Assembly: GCA_017442365.1 (NCBI GenBank) | Contig: JAFRZW010000006.1 | Coordinates: 1-64,000 of the forward strand | DNA length: 64,000 bases | Origin: Rikenellaceae bacterium | Lineage (GTDB): Bacteria > Bacteroidota > Bacteroidia > Bacteroidales > Rikenellaceae | Direction: 5' to 3' | Part shown: one piece after another, positions 25,450 through 33,788 of the stretch | How positions within the stretch are numbered: the stretch's first letter is position 1 | Layout of the letters: the number at the start of each line of letters is the position of its first letter | Notes under the pieces: model-generated | Told to the model about the DNA's origin: nothing | Databases searched by the model: none | The model's input: the letters and a program-made list of their open reading frames with translations, nothing else | Translations under genes and position numbers: made by a program

Positions 25450-26598
25450 ATGAAACGTATTACAATAGCTGTCGATTCGTTCAAGGGGTCGCTCTCGTCG
25501 CGCGAGGTGGCGGACGCCTTCGAGGCGGGGTTCCGCGAGCGGATTCCCACGTGCCAGGTGCGCAAAGTCTCGATCGCCGACGGTGGCGAGGGCACGGTCG
25601 ATGCACTGGTCGAAACACTCAATGGCGACTACGTCGAAGCACGTGTGTCCGATCCGCTCGGGCGTGAGATTGTCGCCCGCTATGGCGTAATTGACGGCGG
25701 ACGCACAGCCGTGATGGAGATGTCGGCAGCAAGCGGACTGCCCCTGATTGCCCCCGAGGAGCGCAACCCGCTGCTCACCTCGACCTTCGGCACGGGCGAG
25801 ATGATTGCCCACGCTTTGGATCGCGGTTGCCGTAAGTTTCTGGTCGGCATTGGCGGCAGCGCAACCAACGACGGCGGTACGGGTATGCTCCGCGCGTTGG
25901 GTTTTCGCTTTCTCGACTCGGAGGGTGCGGAGCTTGTGGGCGGTGGCGAGATTCTGGAACGTATCGCTACGATCGACTCTTCGTCGGCACGTAAAGAGCT
26001 GAGCGAGTGCGAGTTCATCGTTGCGTGCGACGTTACCAATCCGCTCTATGGGCCCGAGGGTGCAGCCTACGTTTTTGCACCGCAGAAGGGTGCCGACGCG
26101 GCGATGGTCGAGCGATTGGATCAGGGTCTGCGCACCTATGCGCGCGCCATCGAGCGATTCAATGGCGTGCAGGTCGATCGAATCGCAGGTGCTGGTGCTG
26201 CGGGCGGTTTGGGCGGAGGATTCAAGGCTCTGCTCGGAGCGCGCTTGGAGCGAGGTATCGATATGGTACTCAGTGCAATGCAGTTCGATAAGATCATTGC
26301 GGGCAGCGACCTCGTCATAACGGGCGAGGGGCGTATCGACCGCCAGACGACGATGGGCAAAGCGCCGAGTGGCGTACTGCGCGAGGCGACGGCACAAGGC
26401 ATTCCGACGATCGCCATCGGAGGTGCAGTGCAGCCTTGCAAGGAGCTGAGCGAGAGCGGTTTTGCCGCCATACTGCCGATTGTGGCGGGACCTGTGGCGT
26501 TGGAGGTAGCGATGCAACACGATGTTGCATGCGAGAACGTGCGTCGCACCGCCGCACAGATAGCCGGATTAATAACCCTTAAAAACAGAGATAAATAA
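25450..26598 (+). CDS. glxK: Glycerate 2-kinase (382 aa)
   Basis: Phosphorylates D-glycerate, feeding 2-phosphoglycerate into lower glycolysis. The GlxK/GarK-type family is identified by the N-terminal DSFKGSLSSREVADAF, the ADGGEGTVDALV segment, FLVGIGGSATNDGGTGMLRALG and the C-terminal ITGEGRIDRQTTMGKAP block. Length fits this family (about 380). The stop overlaps the start of the downstream GntP-family permease by one base (TAATG), so translation is coupled; this pairing points to uptake and phosphorylation of glycerate or a close sugar acid. Confidence 0.93.
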   Translation: MKRITIAVDSFKGSLSSREVADAFEAGFRERIPTCQVRKVSIADGGEGTVDALVETLNGDYVEARVSDPLGREIVARYGVIDGGRTAVMEMSAASGLPLIAPEERNPLLTSTFGTGEMIAHALDRGCRKFLVGIGGSATNDGGTGMLRALGFRFLDSEGAELVGGGEILERIATIDSSSARKELSECEFIVACDVTNPLYGPEGAAYVFAPQKGADAAMVERLDQGLRTYARAIERFNGVQVDRIAGAGAAGGLGGGFKALLGARLERGIDMVLSAMQFDKIIAGSDLVITGEGRIDRQTTMGKAPSGVLREATAQGIPTIAIGGAVQPCKELSESGFAAILPIVAGPVALEVAMQHDVACENVRRTAAQIAGLITLKNRDK

Positions 26599-27854
26599 TG
26601 AATAGCGCAATTGGAGCAATCATCGGATTAGTCGTAGCCATCGTGCTGATTATCCGCAAGTTCTCACCCGTATATAGTCTGTTGTTGGGCGCCGTTGTGG
26701 GCGGTCTGTTAGGCGGAATGGGACTCGACGGCACAGTCGCAAATATGATCTCGGGCGTCAAGGACATCACCCCCGCCATCGTGCGAATTATCGCTGCGGG
26801 CGTGCTGTCGGGCGTGCTGATCAAGACGGGTGCGGCGGCCTCGATCTCGCACTCCATCGTCAATCGTCTTGGCTCGCGCCACGTCTTTTTGGCGTTGGCT
26901 CTCTCGACGATGTTGCTCACGGCCGTAGGCGTCTTTATCGACGTGGCGGTGATCACCGTAGCCCCGATCGCAATCATCATCGCCGAGCGTATGCGGGTGG
27001 CTAAGTTCCCGATGTTGCTGGCAATGGTCGGCGGTGGCAAGTGCGGCAACATCATCTCGCCCAATCCCAACACGATCATCGCTGCCGAGAACTTCGACGC
27101 TCCCCTTTCGTCGGTTATGGCCGCGAATATTATCCCTGCCGTAATTGGCTTGCTCGTAACGGTTTATCTGATCATTCCGCTTATGCCCAAAGAGCGCGAA
27201 ATGATCACCGAGGGGTCGGCTGAGGTCGGCTCGAAAGATGAGTCGCTACCCTCGTTTTGGGCGTCGATCGCCGGTCCGTTGGTGGTGATTGCGCTGCTGG
27301 CACTGCGTCCGATTGCGGGCATTACGATCGACCCGCTGATTGCATTGCCGATCGGTGGCGTTGTCGGAATTTGCACCACGCGCCAATGGCGTCGCACCGC
27401 CGAGAGCATTAGCTACGGACTGGAAAAGATGTCGGTTGTGGCCGTTCTGCTGGTGAGCACGGGCGCAATTGCGGGTATCATCAAAGCCTCGTCGCTGACC
27501 GACGCTCTGATCTCGGTGCTGGGACAGGGCGAGGGCGCACGACTGCTGCTCGCACCCCTTGCAGGCGCGATTATGTCGGCTGCAACTGCCTCAACCACAG
27601 CGGGTGCAACGATCGCCTCGGCCTCGTTCGCTCCGACAATTCTGGCGTCGGGCATTTCGGCTGTGTGGGGCGCTGCGTTGGTCAATGTGGGCGCGACGGT
27701 ACTCGACCACCTGCCCCACGGCTCGTTCTTCCACGCTACGGGTGGCGCTGTCGAGATGAATATCAAGGAGCGTCTGCGTCTGATCCCCTACGAGTCGGCA
27801 GTCGGTCTGGTGCTGACCCTCTGCTCGGTGGCTACCTATTTAATAATAGGATAA
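26598..27854 (+). CDS. GntP-family sugar-acid/H+ symporter (418 aa)
   Basis: Inner-membrane permease of the gluconate:H+ symporter (GntP) family. About twelve hydrophobic stretches span the protein; family-like segments are SPVYSLLLGAVVGGLLGG, CGNIISPNPNTIIAAENF and DHLPHGSFFHATGGAV near the C-terminus. Its start overlaps the glycerate kinase stop by one base. Because of that coupling glycerate is a more likely substrate than gluconate; this is context inference. Heptamer repeats follow directly after the stop and no clear terminator is seen. Confidence 0.9.
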   Translation: MNSAIGAIIGLVVAIVLIIRKFSPVYSLLLGAVVGGLLGGMGLDGTVANMISGVKDITPAIVRIIAAGVLSGVLIKTGAAASISHSIVNRLGSRHVFLALALSTMLLTAVGVFIDVAVITVAPIAIIIAERMRVAKFPMLLAMVGGGKCGNIISPNPNTIIAAENFDAPLSSVMAANIIPAVIGLLVTVYLIIPLMPKEREMITEGSAEVGSKDESLPSFWASIAGPLVVIALLALRPIAGITIDPLIALPIGGVVGICTTRQWRRTAESISYGLEKMSVVAVLLVSTGAIAGIIKASSLTDALISVLGQGEGARLLLAPLAGAIMSAATASTTAGATIASASFAPTILASGISAVWGAALVNVGATVLDHLPHGSFFHATGGAVEMNIKERLRLIPYESAVGLVLTLCSVATYLIIG

Positions 27855-27859
27855 AGGGG

Positions 27860-27911
27860 ATTCACAATTCACAATTCACAATTCAAGATTCAAGATTCAA
27901 GATTCAAAATT
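27860..27911 (+). repeat. Heptamer repeats (ATTCACA / ATTCAAG / ATTCAAA)
   Basis: Seven contiguous 7-bp units: three ATTCACA, three ATTCAAG, one ATTCAAA, then ATT. The array lies 5 bp after the GntP stop and 30 bp before the DUF4298 gene. Confidence 0.95.
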
Positions 27912-27941
27912 GATCTTTTTCAGAAATTAAATAACGACGAG

Positions 27942-28259
27942 ATGGCGACCAACCAATTAGAGCGCATTCGCGCAATGGAGCAACGGCTCGACACGATTGC
28001 CGAGGCAACGACCACTCTGTCCGAAGCCCTCGACAGATATATCGCCGTACAGACCGATATCGAGCAGCTCGACGCCTACTATGGCAGCGAGGAGTGGCGC
28101 ACGGATCTTGCCGACGACACCGCAGGCAAGCTCCCGCACGATCTGAAACGCGGGGTGCTCTCCGAGGACGCTGTGTGGAACGCCCTCGCCGAAGTACGCG
28201 AGCTGAATCGACAGATCGAAGAGTTCGCAGAAACCGTCCCCCGAAAATTACATCACTAA
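27942..28259 (+). CDS. DUF4298 protein (105 aa)
   Basis: Small soluble helical protein of the DUF4298 family. A coiled-coil-like N-terminal half (IRAMEQRLDTIAEATTTLSEALDRY, heptad pattern) leads to the family signature LDAYYGSEEWRTDLADD, followed by KLPHDLKRGVLSEDAVWNAL. It has no signal peptide or membrane segment. Function is unknown. It stands between the GntP permease and the S41 peptidase, separated from the former by heptamer repeats and from the latter by a promoter, so it may be a monocistronic gene. The family assignment is from recognised wording of the motif, not a search. Confidence 0.82.
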   Translation: MATNQLERIRAMEQRLDTIAEATTTLSEALDRYIAVQTDIEQLDAYYGSEEWRTDLADDTAGKLPHDLKRGVLSEDAVWNALAEVRELNRQIEEFAETVPRKLHH

Positions 28260-28338
28260 AAATTTTCAACCAAAATACTCCAAAAGTCGCTATTGTTAGT
28301 CCAAAAGGTCGAATAATTCGCATTTATAGTTCTATGTG

Positions 28339-28370
28339 TTGCAAAGTACCAAATTTTATTCATATATTTG
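28339..28370 (+). promoter_or_regulatory. Promoter of the S41 peptidase gene
   Basis: TTG (28339-28341), 21-bp spacer and TATATTTG (28363-28370), 42 nt before the ATG at 28412. It shows that the longer in-frame ORF beginning at 28094 is not the real start. Confidence 0.7.
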
Positions 28371-28411
28371 CAGTACGAAATAAGCTATGCCTGCGAGAAC
28401 GCGCAACGACA

Positions 28412-29695
28412 ATGAAAAAGTTTATCAAATATCTCCTCATTACACTGCTCGCCACCATCGGAATATTGGCGACGGCAGTCGTGCTCGTTACGACCGGTTT
28501 CAGAGAGGAGTTGGTTGAAATGCTTGCAAAGGTGGGGCAACAAGAGCAACCCAAGCACTTCGTTTCGGAGATTCCCGTCGAATCGGCGCAGTTTGCCGAG
28601 GATTTCGAGAGTATCCATCAGCAGGTCGTGGAGCACTGCTCGCTCTACAAGCAGAAGGGCTACGACATCGACTCGCTCTACACAGCGTTTGCCGACCGCA
28701 TCGGGCGCGACGTGCAGACCAAAACGGATTATGCGCTGATGGTTTGTGAGTATTTCGCTGCACTAAACATCGGGCACGCTTGGACGACGATCTATGCCTA
28801 CTCGGCAGGACAGCGCGTGGAGGTTATCGAGAATCGATTGTTCCTCAGCGAGCCGAACGACTATCTGGCAAGTTGCGGTTTTTGCGACAAAGACGAGATC
28901 GTCGGGATCAATCAGATGACGACGGACGAGTACGTGAACCGACTGAAAAAGTATCTCCCCGCATCGACCGAGGCGGCTCGAATCTACAATACACGTCGTT
29001 GGGTACTGATCGACTCGTTCGCTGACTCGACCCTCGTTTGCGACGTACTGCGCAATGGCGAGCGACTGAGTATCGAGGTGCCGTTGAAGAGAAAGTTCTC
29101 GATTTCAGCGTCGAACAGCCAACCGACGGTAACGGGCAGGGCGCTGAACGAGCAAGTCGGATATATCAACATTACCTCGATGATGGGCAATGTCGTCGAA
29201 GAGTTCGAGCAGGCTTACGAGCAGGTGCGCGAAATGCCCTATCTGATTGTAGATGTGCGCAATAATGGTGGCGGCAACAGCGACAACGGACGACGTATTG
29301 CCGAGTATCTGATACAGCGAGAGCAGGCTCATTGCGTGTACGGAAAGATGACCCCACAGCCCAACGCCTACCGAGGTAAGCTGTTTCTGCTGACAAGTCC
29401 CTACACCTTCTCGGCAGCCGAGAGCTTCACGATCGACCTCAAAGAGAGTGGTTGTGCCACATTGGTCGGTGAGCCGACAGGTGGCGATACGGGCAACAAC
29501 CCGCAGGGGTTCCGATCGAAATATGGCATTGAGTTCCGAATCCCGACGCGCGAGCCACAACTCTCGCCCCAAGGATTCCCGATGGAGGGTGTGGGCATTG
29601 AGCCGCACATCACGATCGGGCAGACGGTCGAGGATTACTTTGCCGACAAGGACACCGTCATCGAGTATATACTAAACGAGCTAATTAAGAACTAA
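28412..29695 (+). CDS. S41-family peptidase, membrane-anchored (427 aa)
   Basis: Tail-specific-protease-like S41 enzyme anchored in the inner membrane by an N-terminal helix (about 5-27, YLLITLLATIGILATAVVLV) with the catalytic part in the periplasm. The core domain shows YLIVDVRNNGGGNSDNGR and the nucleophile region PYTFSAAESFT with Ser334, then LVGEPTGGDTGNN. No PDZ domain is obvious, unlike CtpA. The start was set by the promoter 42 nt upstream. The first PspC gene begins 18 bp after its stop, so the peptidase may belong to the PspC/PadR envelope module. Confidence 0.85.
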   Translation: MKKFIKYLLITLLATIGILATAVVLVTTGFREELVEMLAKVGQQEQPKHFVSEIPVESAQFAEDFESIHQQVVEHCSLYKQKGYDIDSLYTAFADRIGRDVQTKTDYALMVCEYFAALNIGHAWTTIYAYSAGQRVEVIENRLFLSEPNDYLASCGFCDKDEIVGINQMTTDEYVNRLKKYLPASTEAARIYNTRRWVLIDSFADSTLVCDVLRNGERLSIEVPLKRKFSISASNSQPTVTGRALNEQVGYINITSMMGNVVEEFEQAYEQVREMPYLIVDVRNNGGGNSDNGRRIAEYLIQREQAHCVYGKMTPQPNAYRGKLFLLTSPYTFSAAESFTIDLKESGCATLVGEPTGGDTGNNPQGFRSKYGIEFRIPTREPQLSPQGFPMEGVGIEPHITIGQTVEDYFADKDTVIEYILNELIKN

Positions 29696-29713
29696 AAACA
29701 GATACCAACAACA

Positions 29714-30232
29714 ATGAAAGAGACAATCAATGTTAACATCGGTTCGCAGTCGTTCACGCTTGATTACGACGCTTACCAGACCTTGCGTACCTACTTGGAG
29801 GACGTCGAGTCGCGTATGGGTGCCGACGACAAGGAGGTGATGAACGACATCGAAAATCGTATGGCCGAGATCTTCCGCGAGAACACACCCTCGCCGATGA
29901 TGGTCGTAACGCTCTCGACCGTCCGCAAAGCAATGGCGCAGATGGGACGCCCCGAAGAGTTCGGCGAGCGTCGCGTGCGCGATGAGCAGTTCCGCAACAT
30001 CAACCCCTCACTCGATTCGACCTACTCGCAACGAGTGTTCCGCCGTCCGCTGAACGACCGCGTTTTTGGTGGCGTTTGTGCGGGTGTGGCTCGCTACTTC
30101 AATACCGATGCGGCGGTGATTCGTCTGATCACCTTCCTGCTGGTATTCTTCGGCACACTCAGCCTGTGGGTCTATATCATTCTGTGGATCGTAATGCCCT
30201 CGGACGAGTCGACTAAGTTGAACACCAAATAA
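29714..30232 (+). CDS. PspC-domain envelope protein (172 aa)
   Basis: N-terminal cytoplasmic domain (about 1-95, ETINVNIGSQSFTLDYDAY, DIENRMAEIF, VRKAMAQMGRPEEFGE) followed by a PspC domain at about 110-170 (RVFGGVCAGVARYFNTDAAVIRLI with one long hydrophobic helix, SLWVYIILWIVMPSDE). PspC proteins are inner-membrane partners in phage-shock-type envelope stress systems. The N-terminal domain is shared with the third PspC protein of this cluster (30886-32409). The gene follows the S41 peptidase by 18 bp and precedes another PspC gene by 12 bp. Confidence 0.88.
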   Translation: MKETINVNIGSQSFTLDYDAYQTLRTYLEDVESRMGADDKEVMNDIENRMAEIFRENTPSPMMVVTLSTVRKAMAQMGRPEEFGERRVRDEQFRNINPSLDSTYSQRVFRRPLNDRVFGGVCAGVARYFNTDAAVIRLITFLLVFFGTLSLWVYIILWIVMPSDESTKLNTK

Positions 30233-30244
30233 CCTTTGAGCACT

Positions 30245-30484
30245 ATGTACGACAACAATGTAAATCGCCGTTTGATGCGCACCTACCCGCGAATGGTTGC
30301 GGGCGTATGCGCAGGCGTGGCCGAGTATTTCGGTTTGGATACGACACTTGTTCGTGTGATCACGGCACTGCTTATTATTTTTGGTGGTGTGAGCCTCTGG
30401 GTCTATATCATTCTGTGGATCGTGCTGCCATCGGCTCCGCGCCGTGTGGTTGCCCACCACGACCCCAAACAACTTGATAAATAA
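30245..30484 (+). CDS. Minimal PspC-domain protein (79 aa)
   Basis: A stand-alone PspC domain: RMVAGVCAGVAEYFGLDTTLVRVI followed by one membrane helix with the same SLWVYIILWIVLPS ending as its upstream neighbour, and a short basic tail. ATG at 30245 was preferred over an in-frame TTG nine bases earlier. It lies 12 bp after the first PspC gene and 21 bp before the PadR regulator. Likely an inner-membrane stress-response component; direct duplication of the neighbouring PspC domain is suggested by the near-identical C-terminal segment. Confidence 0.88.
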   Translation: MYDNNVNRRLMRTYPRMVAGVCAGVAEYFGLDTTLVRVITALLIIFGGVSLWVYIILWIVLPSAPRRVVAHHDPKQLDK

Positions 30485-30505
30485 CAGCTTAAACCTATAA
30501 ATGCT

Positions 30506-30874
30506 ATGAACGCAGATAACGTAAAGGCGCAAATGCGCAAAGGCATTTTGGAGTATTGTATCCTCTCGATTCTCTCGCGCGAGGATTCGTATGCTCCAAA
30601 GATCATCGCCGAGCTGAAAGCTGCGCAGATGATCGTGGTCGAGGGTACGCTCTACCCTATTCTGACCCGTCAGAAGAATCAAGGTCTGCTGACCTACCGC
30701 TGGGAGGAGTCGCCGCAGGGTCCTCCGCGTAAATACTATTCGCTCTCGGAGGAGGGTCGCCGCACGCTCGCTCAGTTAGACGAGTCGTGGGAGGAGCTTG
30801 TCGAGCAGGTTCGCGCGATTCGCTACGGCAAGAAAGAGGACAATATCACTACCGTTGAACCCATTGAGTTGTAG
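30506..30874 (+). CDS. PadR-family transcriptional regulator (122 aa)
   Basis: Winged-helix DNA-binding repressor of the PadR family, short (subfamily 2-like) form. Typical elements are MRKGILEYCILSILSRED, SYAPKIIAELKAAQMIVVEGTLYPILTRQKNQGLL (recognition helix region) and the wing SPQGPPRKYYSLSEEGRR. A dimerisation helix closes the protein. It lies inside the PspC cluster, 21 bp after one PspC gene and 11 bp before the next, so it most likely autoregulates this operon. The effector is unknown. Confidence 0.93.
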   Translation: MNADNVKAQMRKGILEYCILSILSREDSYAPKIIAELKAAQMIVVEGTLYPILTRQKNQGLLTYRWEESPQGPPRKYYSLSEEGRRTLAQLDESWEELVEQVRAIRYGKKEDNITTVEPIEL

Positions 30875-30885
30875 GAGGTTTGATT

Positions 30886-32409
30886 ATGAAAGAGAGCAAA
30901 AAAGTCAGCATATCGGGCGTCGCGTTCGTATTCGACATTGACGCCTACGAGGTTTTGGACAGCTATCTGAACAACCTCAATGAGACTTATAAAGATACGG
31001 ACGATGGCGAGGAGATCGTAGCCGACATCGAGGCTCGCATTGCCGAGTTGATTCTGAGTCGTCAGGACAACCAGACGGTGGTTTCGATGCCGCTCGTCCG
31101 CTCGATCATCGACCAGATGGGCTCGCCCGAGGCTATCGAGGAGGAGAGCAACGAGGGCGAACCGAAACCCAAAGAGCGCACACCGCGTATTCCGCGCCGT
31201 CTGTACCGCAACCCCGAAAATGCGAAGTTGGGTGGCGTCTGCTCGGGTATCGGAACATTCTTCGACATCGACCCTGTGTGGGTGCGTTTGGGATTCTTCG
31301 CACCGCTGGCGTTTATAGTTCTGTTCGAAACCTTCGATTGGGACAACCTCCGCGACTTCTGCGGATCGCTGTTCGGTATCTTCATTTTGGGTTATATCGT
31401 GATGTGGTTCGCCATTCCGCTGGCAAAGAGCGCACGCCAGAAGCTCGAAATGACGGGCGAGAAGGTCAATGCACAGACCATCTCATCGACCACCCGCGCA
31501 CGTGTCGAGGCCGACCCCGAGAGCACCTCAGCCGACCGCAGTCAGTCGGTCATTGCCGACATCGTCTATGTGATTGGTCGCATTCTGCTATTCTGCTTGA
31601 AGGCATTTGCGTTGCTCACTCTGGCAGGCATCTTGGCAGGCGTAATCGCTTGTATTGTAGGTCTGTTCGCGCTGCTCTTTGTAGCCCCCGAGAGCGATTA
31701 TGAGTTGTTCAGTTCGTTCACCACGCACCTCAACTCGCCCGCAATCGTGGCACTGATTGCCTCAGGCATTGTGGGTATCCTGCTGCCGTTGGTGCTGCTG
31801 GTCTATCTGCTGTCGGGATTCGTCTTCGGTCATAAGATCAACCGCACATTCTCGTACATCGTCGGTGGCGCGTGGATCGTGGCTTTGGTGATCTTCTTCG
31901 CAACCGCATTCAGCAACCACGAGCAGATCCGCAAGGGTATCAAGGAGGCTGAAATGCGCGAGGCAGTCGAGCGCAACCTCCGCCGTTGGAACGTGAATGA
32001 CAACGTCCTTCACACGATCGACTTGAACGACGTTACGGTTAAGGTCTATAACCACACCTACAACGTCGATCCCGATGGCGAGAATGTGATCGAGATCGGC
32101 CACGATCAGCTCTACATCTCGATCCCTGAGCAGGACTTGAAGATCGACATCGACAACCGCGTGAAGGAGAGCCCGACGCTCGAAGAGAGTGCCGACGAGG
32201 TGGTCAAGGCGGCAGGAGCTGTGGTCGAGAGTGCCGGTCGTGCCATTATCAATGGCTCGGAGGCTGAGGTCGAGGCAGCAGCGAAGGATCTGGCTAAGGC
32301 CGTTATCGAGGTTACCAAAGCGGGTCTCGACTCGGCAAGCGTTGCGCTCAACGAGGCAACGAAGGCTGTCAATGAGGCTCACGGCGAGATCGTAAAGGCT
32401 GCGGAGTAA
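30886..32409 (+). CDS. Multi-helix PspC-domain protein (507 aa)
   Basis: Long PspC protein. The N-terminal 90 residues repeat the domain seen in the 172-aa PspC protein (KVSISGVAFVFDIDAYEVLDSY, DIEARIAELIL, IDQMGSPEAIEEE). A PspC domain with helix follows at about 108-175 (KLGGVCSGIGTFFDIDPVWVRLG), then about three more membrane helices (230-340), a soluble segment and an Ala/Glu/Val-rich helical C-terminus (440-507) that looks like an amphipathic coiled coil. The start at 30886 has an AGGAGG-like sequence just upstream, unusual in this phylum and probably incidental. It ends the PspC-PadR cluster before a terminator at 32522. Confidence 0.87.
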   Translation: MKESKKVSISGVAFVFDIDAYEVLDSYLNNLNETYKDTDDGEEIVADIEARIAELILSRQDNQTVVSMPLVRSIIDQMGSPEAIEEESNEGEPKPKERTPRIPRRLYRNPENAKLGGVCSGIGTFFDIDPVWVRLGFFAPLAFIVLFETFDWDNLRDFCGSLFGIFILGYIVMWFAIPLAKSARQKLEMTGEKVNAQTISSTTRARVEADPESTSADRSQSVIADIVYVIGRILLFCLKAFALLTLAGILAGVIACIVGLFALLFVAPESDYELFSSFTTHLNSPAIVALIASGIVGILLPLVLLVYLLSGFVFGHKINRTFSYIVGGAWIVALVIFFATAFSNHEQIRKGIKEAEMREAVERNLRRWNVNDNVLHTIDLNDVTVKVYNHTYNVDPDGENVIEIGHDQLYISIPEQDLKIDIDNRVKESPTLEESADEVVKAAGAVVESAGRAIINGSEAEVEAAAKDLAKAVIEVTKAGLDSASVALNEATKAVNEAHGEIVKAAE

Positions 32410-32415
32410 AGAGTC

Positions 32416-32480
32416 TTCAATTCAAAATTCAAAATTGAAGATTCAAAATTGAAGATTGAAGATTGAAGATTGAAGATTCG
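32416..32480. repeat. Mixed-orientation heptamer repeats
   Basis: Units ATTCAAA and their inverse-type ATTGAAG alternate, beginning just after the last PspC stop codon. Confidence 0.9.
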
Positions 32481-32521
32481 CAGTTCAAGATTTACAATTA
32501 TTTAGTGAATTTGCGCACGAT

Positions 32522-32555
32522 TAGGTCGCGTTCCGAGAGGGCGCGACCTTTTGTT
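32522..32555 (+). terminator. Terminator of the PspC/PadR operon
   Basis: AGGTCGCG / CGCGACCT stem followed by TTTTGTTT, about 110 bp after the last PspC stop. Confidence 0.8.
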
Positions 32556-32579
32556 TGGAGGAGAACGCACGCAGATGGA

Positions 32580-32706
32580 TATTCAAAATTCAAGATTCAA
32601 GATTAAATTCTTCACAAAACTTAGAATACCACTCCCGCCCGCCAACGAAAAGACCTAAACAAGAACAAAGACCACATTTTGAATCTTGCTTTTTGAATTT
32701 TGAATC
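32580..32706. repeat. Inverted pair of heptamer runs before pfkA
   Basis: ATTCAAAATTCAAGATTC (32580-32603) is mirrored by TTTTGAATCTTG...TTTTGAATTTTGAAT (32675-32706). The second run overlaps the -33 part of the pfkA promoter. Confidence 0.8.
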
Positions 32707-32724
32707 GAATTATTCGTATATTTG
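32693..32724 (+). promoter_or_regulatory. pfkA promoter, -33 element inside a heptamer repeat
   Basis: TTG (32693-32695) within the TTTTGAATTT repeat unit, 21-bp spacer, TATATTTG (32717-32724), 58 nt before the pfkA ATG. Confidence 0.65.
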
Positions 32725-32781
32725 CACTATTAATGATAGGTGCGCCCGTGGCGCAAACTTTTTCACAACAAACAGAAGACT

Positions 32782-33762
32782 ATGGCAGAGATCAAATGTA
32801 TCGGCATTCTCACCTCGGGAGGCGACGCCCCGGCGATGAATGCAGCTATACGCGCCGTTACGCGCGCAGCAATCTATAACGGTTTCACGGTCAAGGGCAT
32901 TATGCGTGGCTACCGCGGCCTGATTACGGGTGAGATCATTCCGTTCAAGACCCAAAACGTCAGCAACATCGTGCAGCAGGGCGGTACGATCCTCAAAACG
33001 GCTCGCTGCAAGGAGTTCCAAACACCCGAAGGTCGCCAAGTGGCATACGAAACAATGCAGCGCGAAGGCATTGACGCATTGGTAGTTATCGGTGGCGACG
33101 GCTCGCTGACGGGTGCGCGTATCTTTGCCTCGGAGTTCGATATCCCAATCGTGGGTCTGCCCGGCACGATCGACAACGACCTCTACGGCACCGACACCAC
33201 GATCGGCTACGACACGGCTCTCAATACAATTATGGACGCAGTGGATAAGCTGCGCGACACCGCCTCGTCGCACGAGCGTCTGTTCCTGGTCGAGGTGATG
33301 GGTCGCAATGCAGGTTTCTTGGCTCTGAATGGCGCGATTGCGTCGGGTGCCGAGGCGGCAATCATTCCCGAGATTATGACCGAGACCGACCAGCTGGGCG
33401 AGCTGATTGGCAACGGTTTCCGCAAGAGCAAGAACTCGTCGATCGTGTTGGTTGCCGAGAGCGAGCTGACGGGCGGTGCTATGGGCGTAGCGGAGCGCAT
33501 CAAGAAGGAGTATCCGCAGTACGATACCCGAGTAACGATCCTCGGTCATATTCAGCGTGGTGGCTCACCGACGGCAAGCGACCGCATTATCGCCAGCCGT
33601 ATGGGCGAGGCTGCGATCAACGCTCTGATGGAGGGTCAGCGCAACGTGATGATCGGCGTGCAGAACGACGAGCTGGTCTATATTCCGTTCACCAAGGCCG
33701 TTCGTAAGGATAAGCCGATCAACCGCGATCTGCTCAATACGTTGAAAATTCTTTCGATCTAA
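32782..33762 (+). CDS. pfkA: ATP-dependent 6-phosphofructokinase (326 aa)
   Basis: Phosphorylates fructose 6-phosphate to fructose 1,6-bisphosphate in glycolysis. The family signatures are [16 protein letters not shown] near the N-terminus, [11 protein letters not shown] (GGDGS at 104-108), [20 protein letters not shown] with catalytic Asp, [12 protein letters not shown] and [15 protein letters not shown]. Glycine in the GGDGS loop and in PGTIDND matches ATP-dependent rather than pyrophosphate-dependent enzymes. The start MAEIK was chosen because the upstream in-frame ATG is close to the promoter and would add an atypical extension. A PfkB-family kinase gene follows at 26 bp. Confidence 0.95.
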   Translation: MAEIKCIGILTSGGDAPAMNAAIRAVTRAAIYNGFTVKGIMRGYRGLITGEIIPFKTQNVSNIVQQGGTILKTARCKEFQTPEGRQVAYETMQREGIDALVVIGGDGSLTGARIFASEFDIPIVGLPGTIDNDLYGTDTTIGYDTALNTIMDAVDKLRDTASSHERLFLVEVMGRNAGFLALNGAIASGAEAAIIPEIMTETDQLGELIGNGFRKSKNSSIVLVAESELTGGAMGVAERIKKEYPQYDTRVTILGHIQRGGSPTASDRIIASRMGEAAINALMEGQRNVMIGVQNDELVYIPFTKAVRKDKPINRDLLNTLKILSI

Positions 33763-33788
33763 TAATCAATAAAATACAACCCAAGAAT

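Larger units (their letters stand above)
32410..32781. other. Intergenic region with heptamer repeats in both orientations
   Basis: About 370 bp. It holds mixed ATTCAAA/ATTGAAG heptamers (32416-32480), the PspC-operon terminator (32522-32555), a short ATTCAAA run (32580-32603), the same family in inverse orientation (32675-32706) and the pfkA promoter (32693-32724). No gene is seen. Confidence 0.85.

Noticed and set aside
30873..30888. AGGAGG Shine-Dalgarno before the long PspC gene
   Set aside because: The rest of the window shows no Shine-Dalgarno usage, so this single match next to the PadR stop is probably chance.
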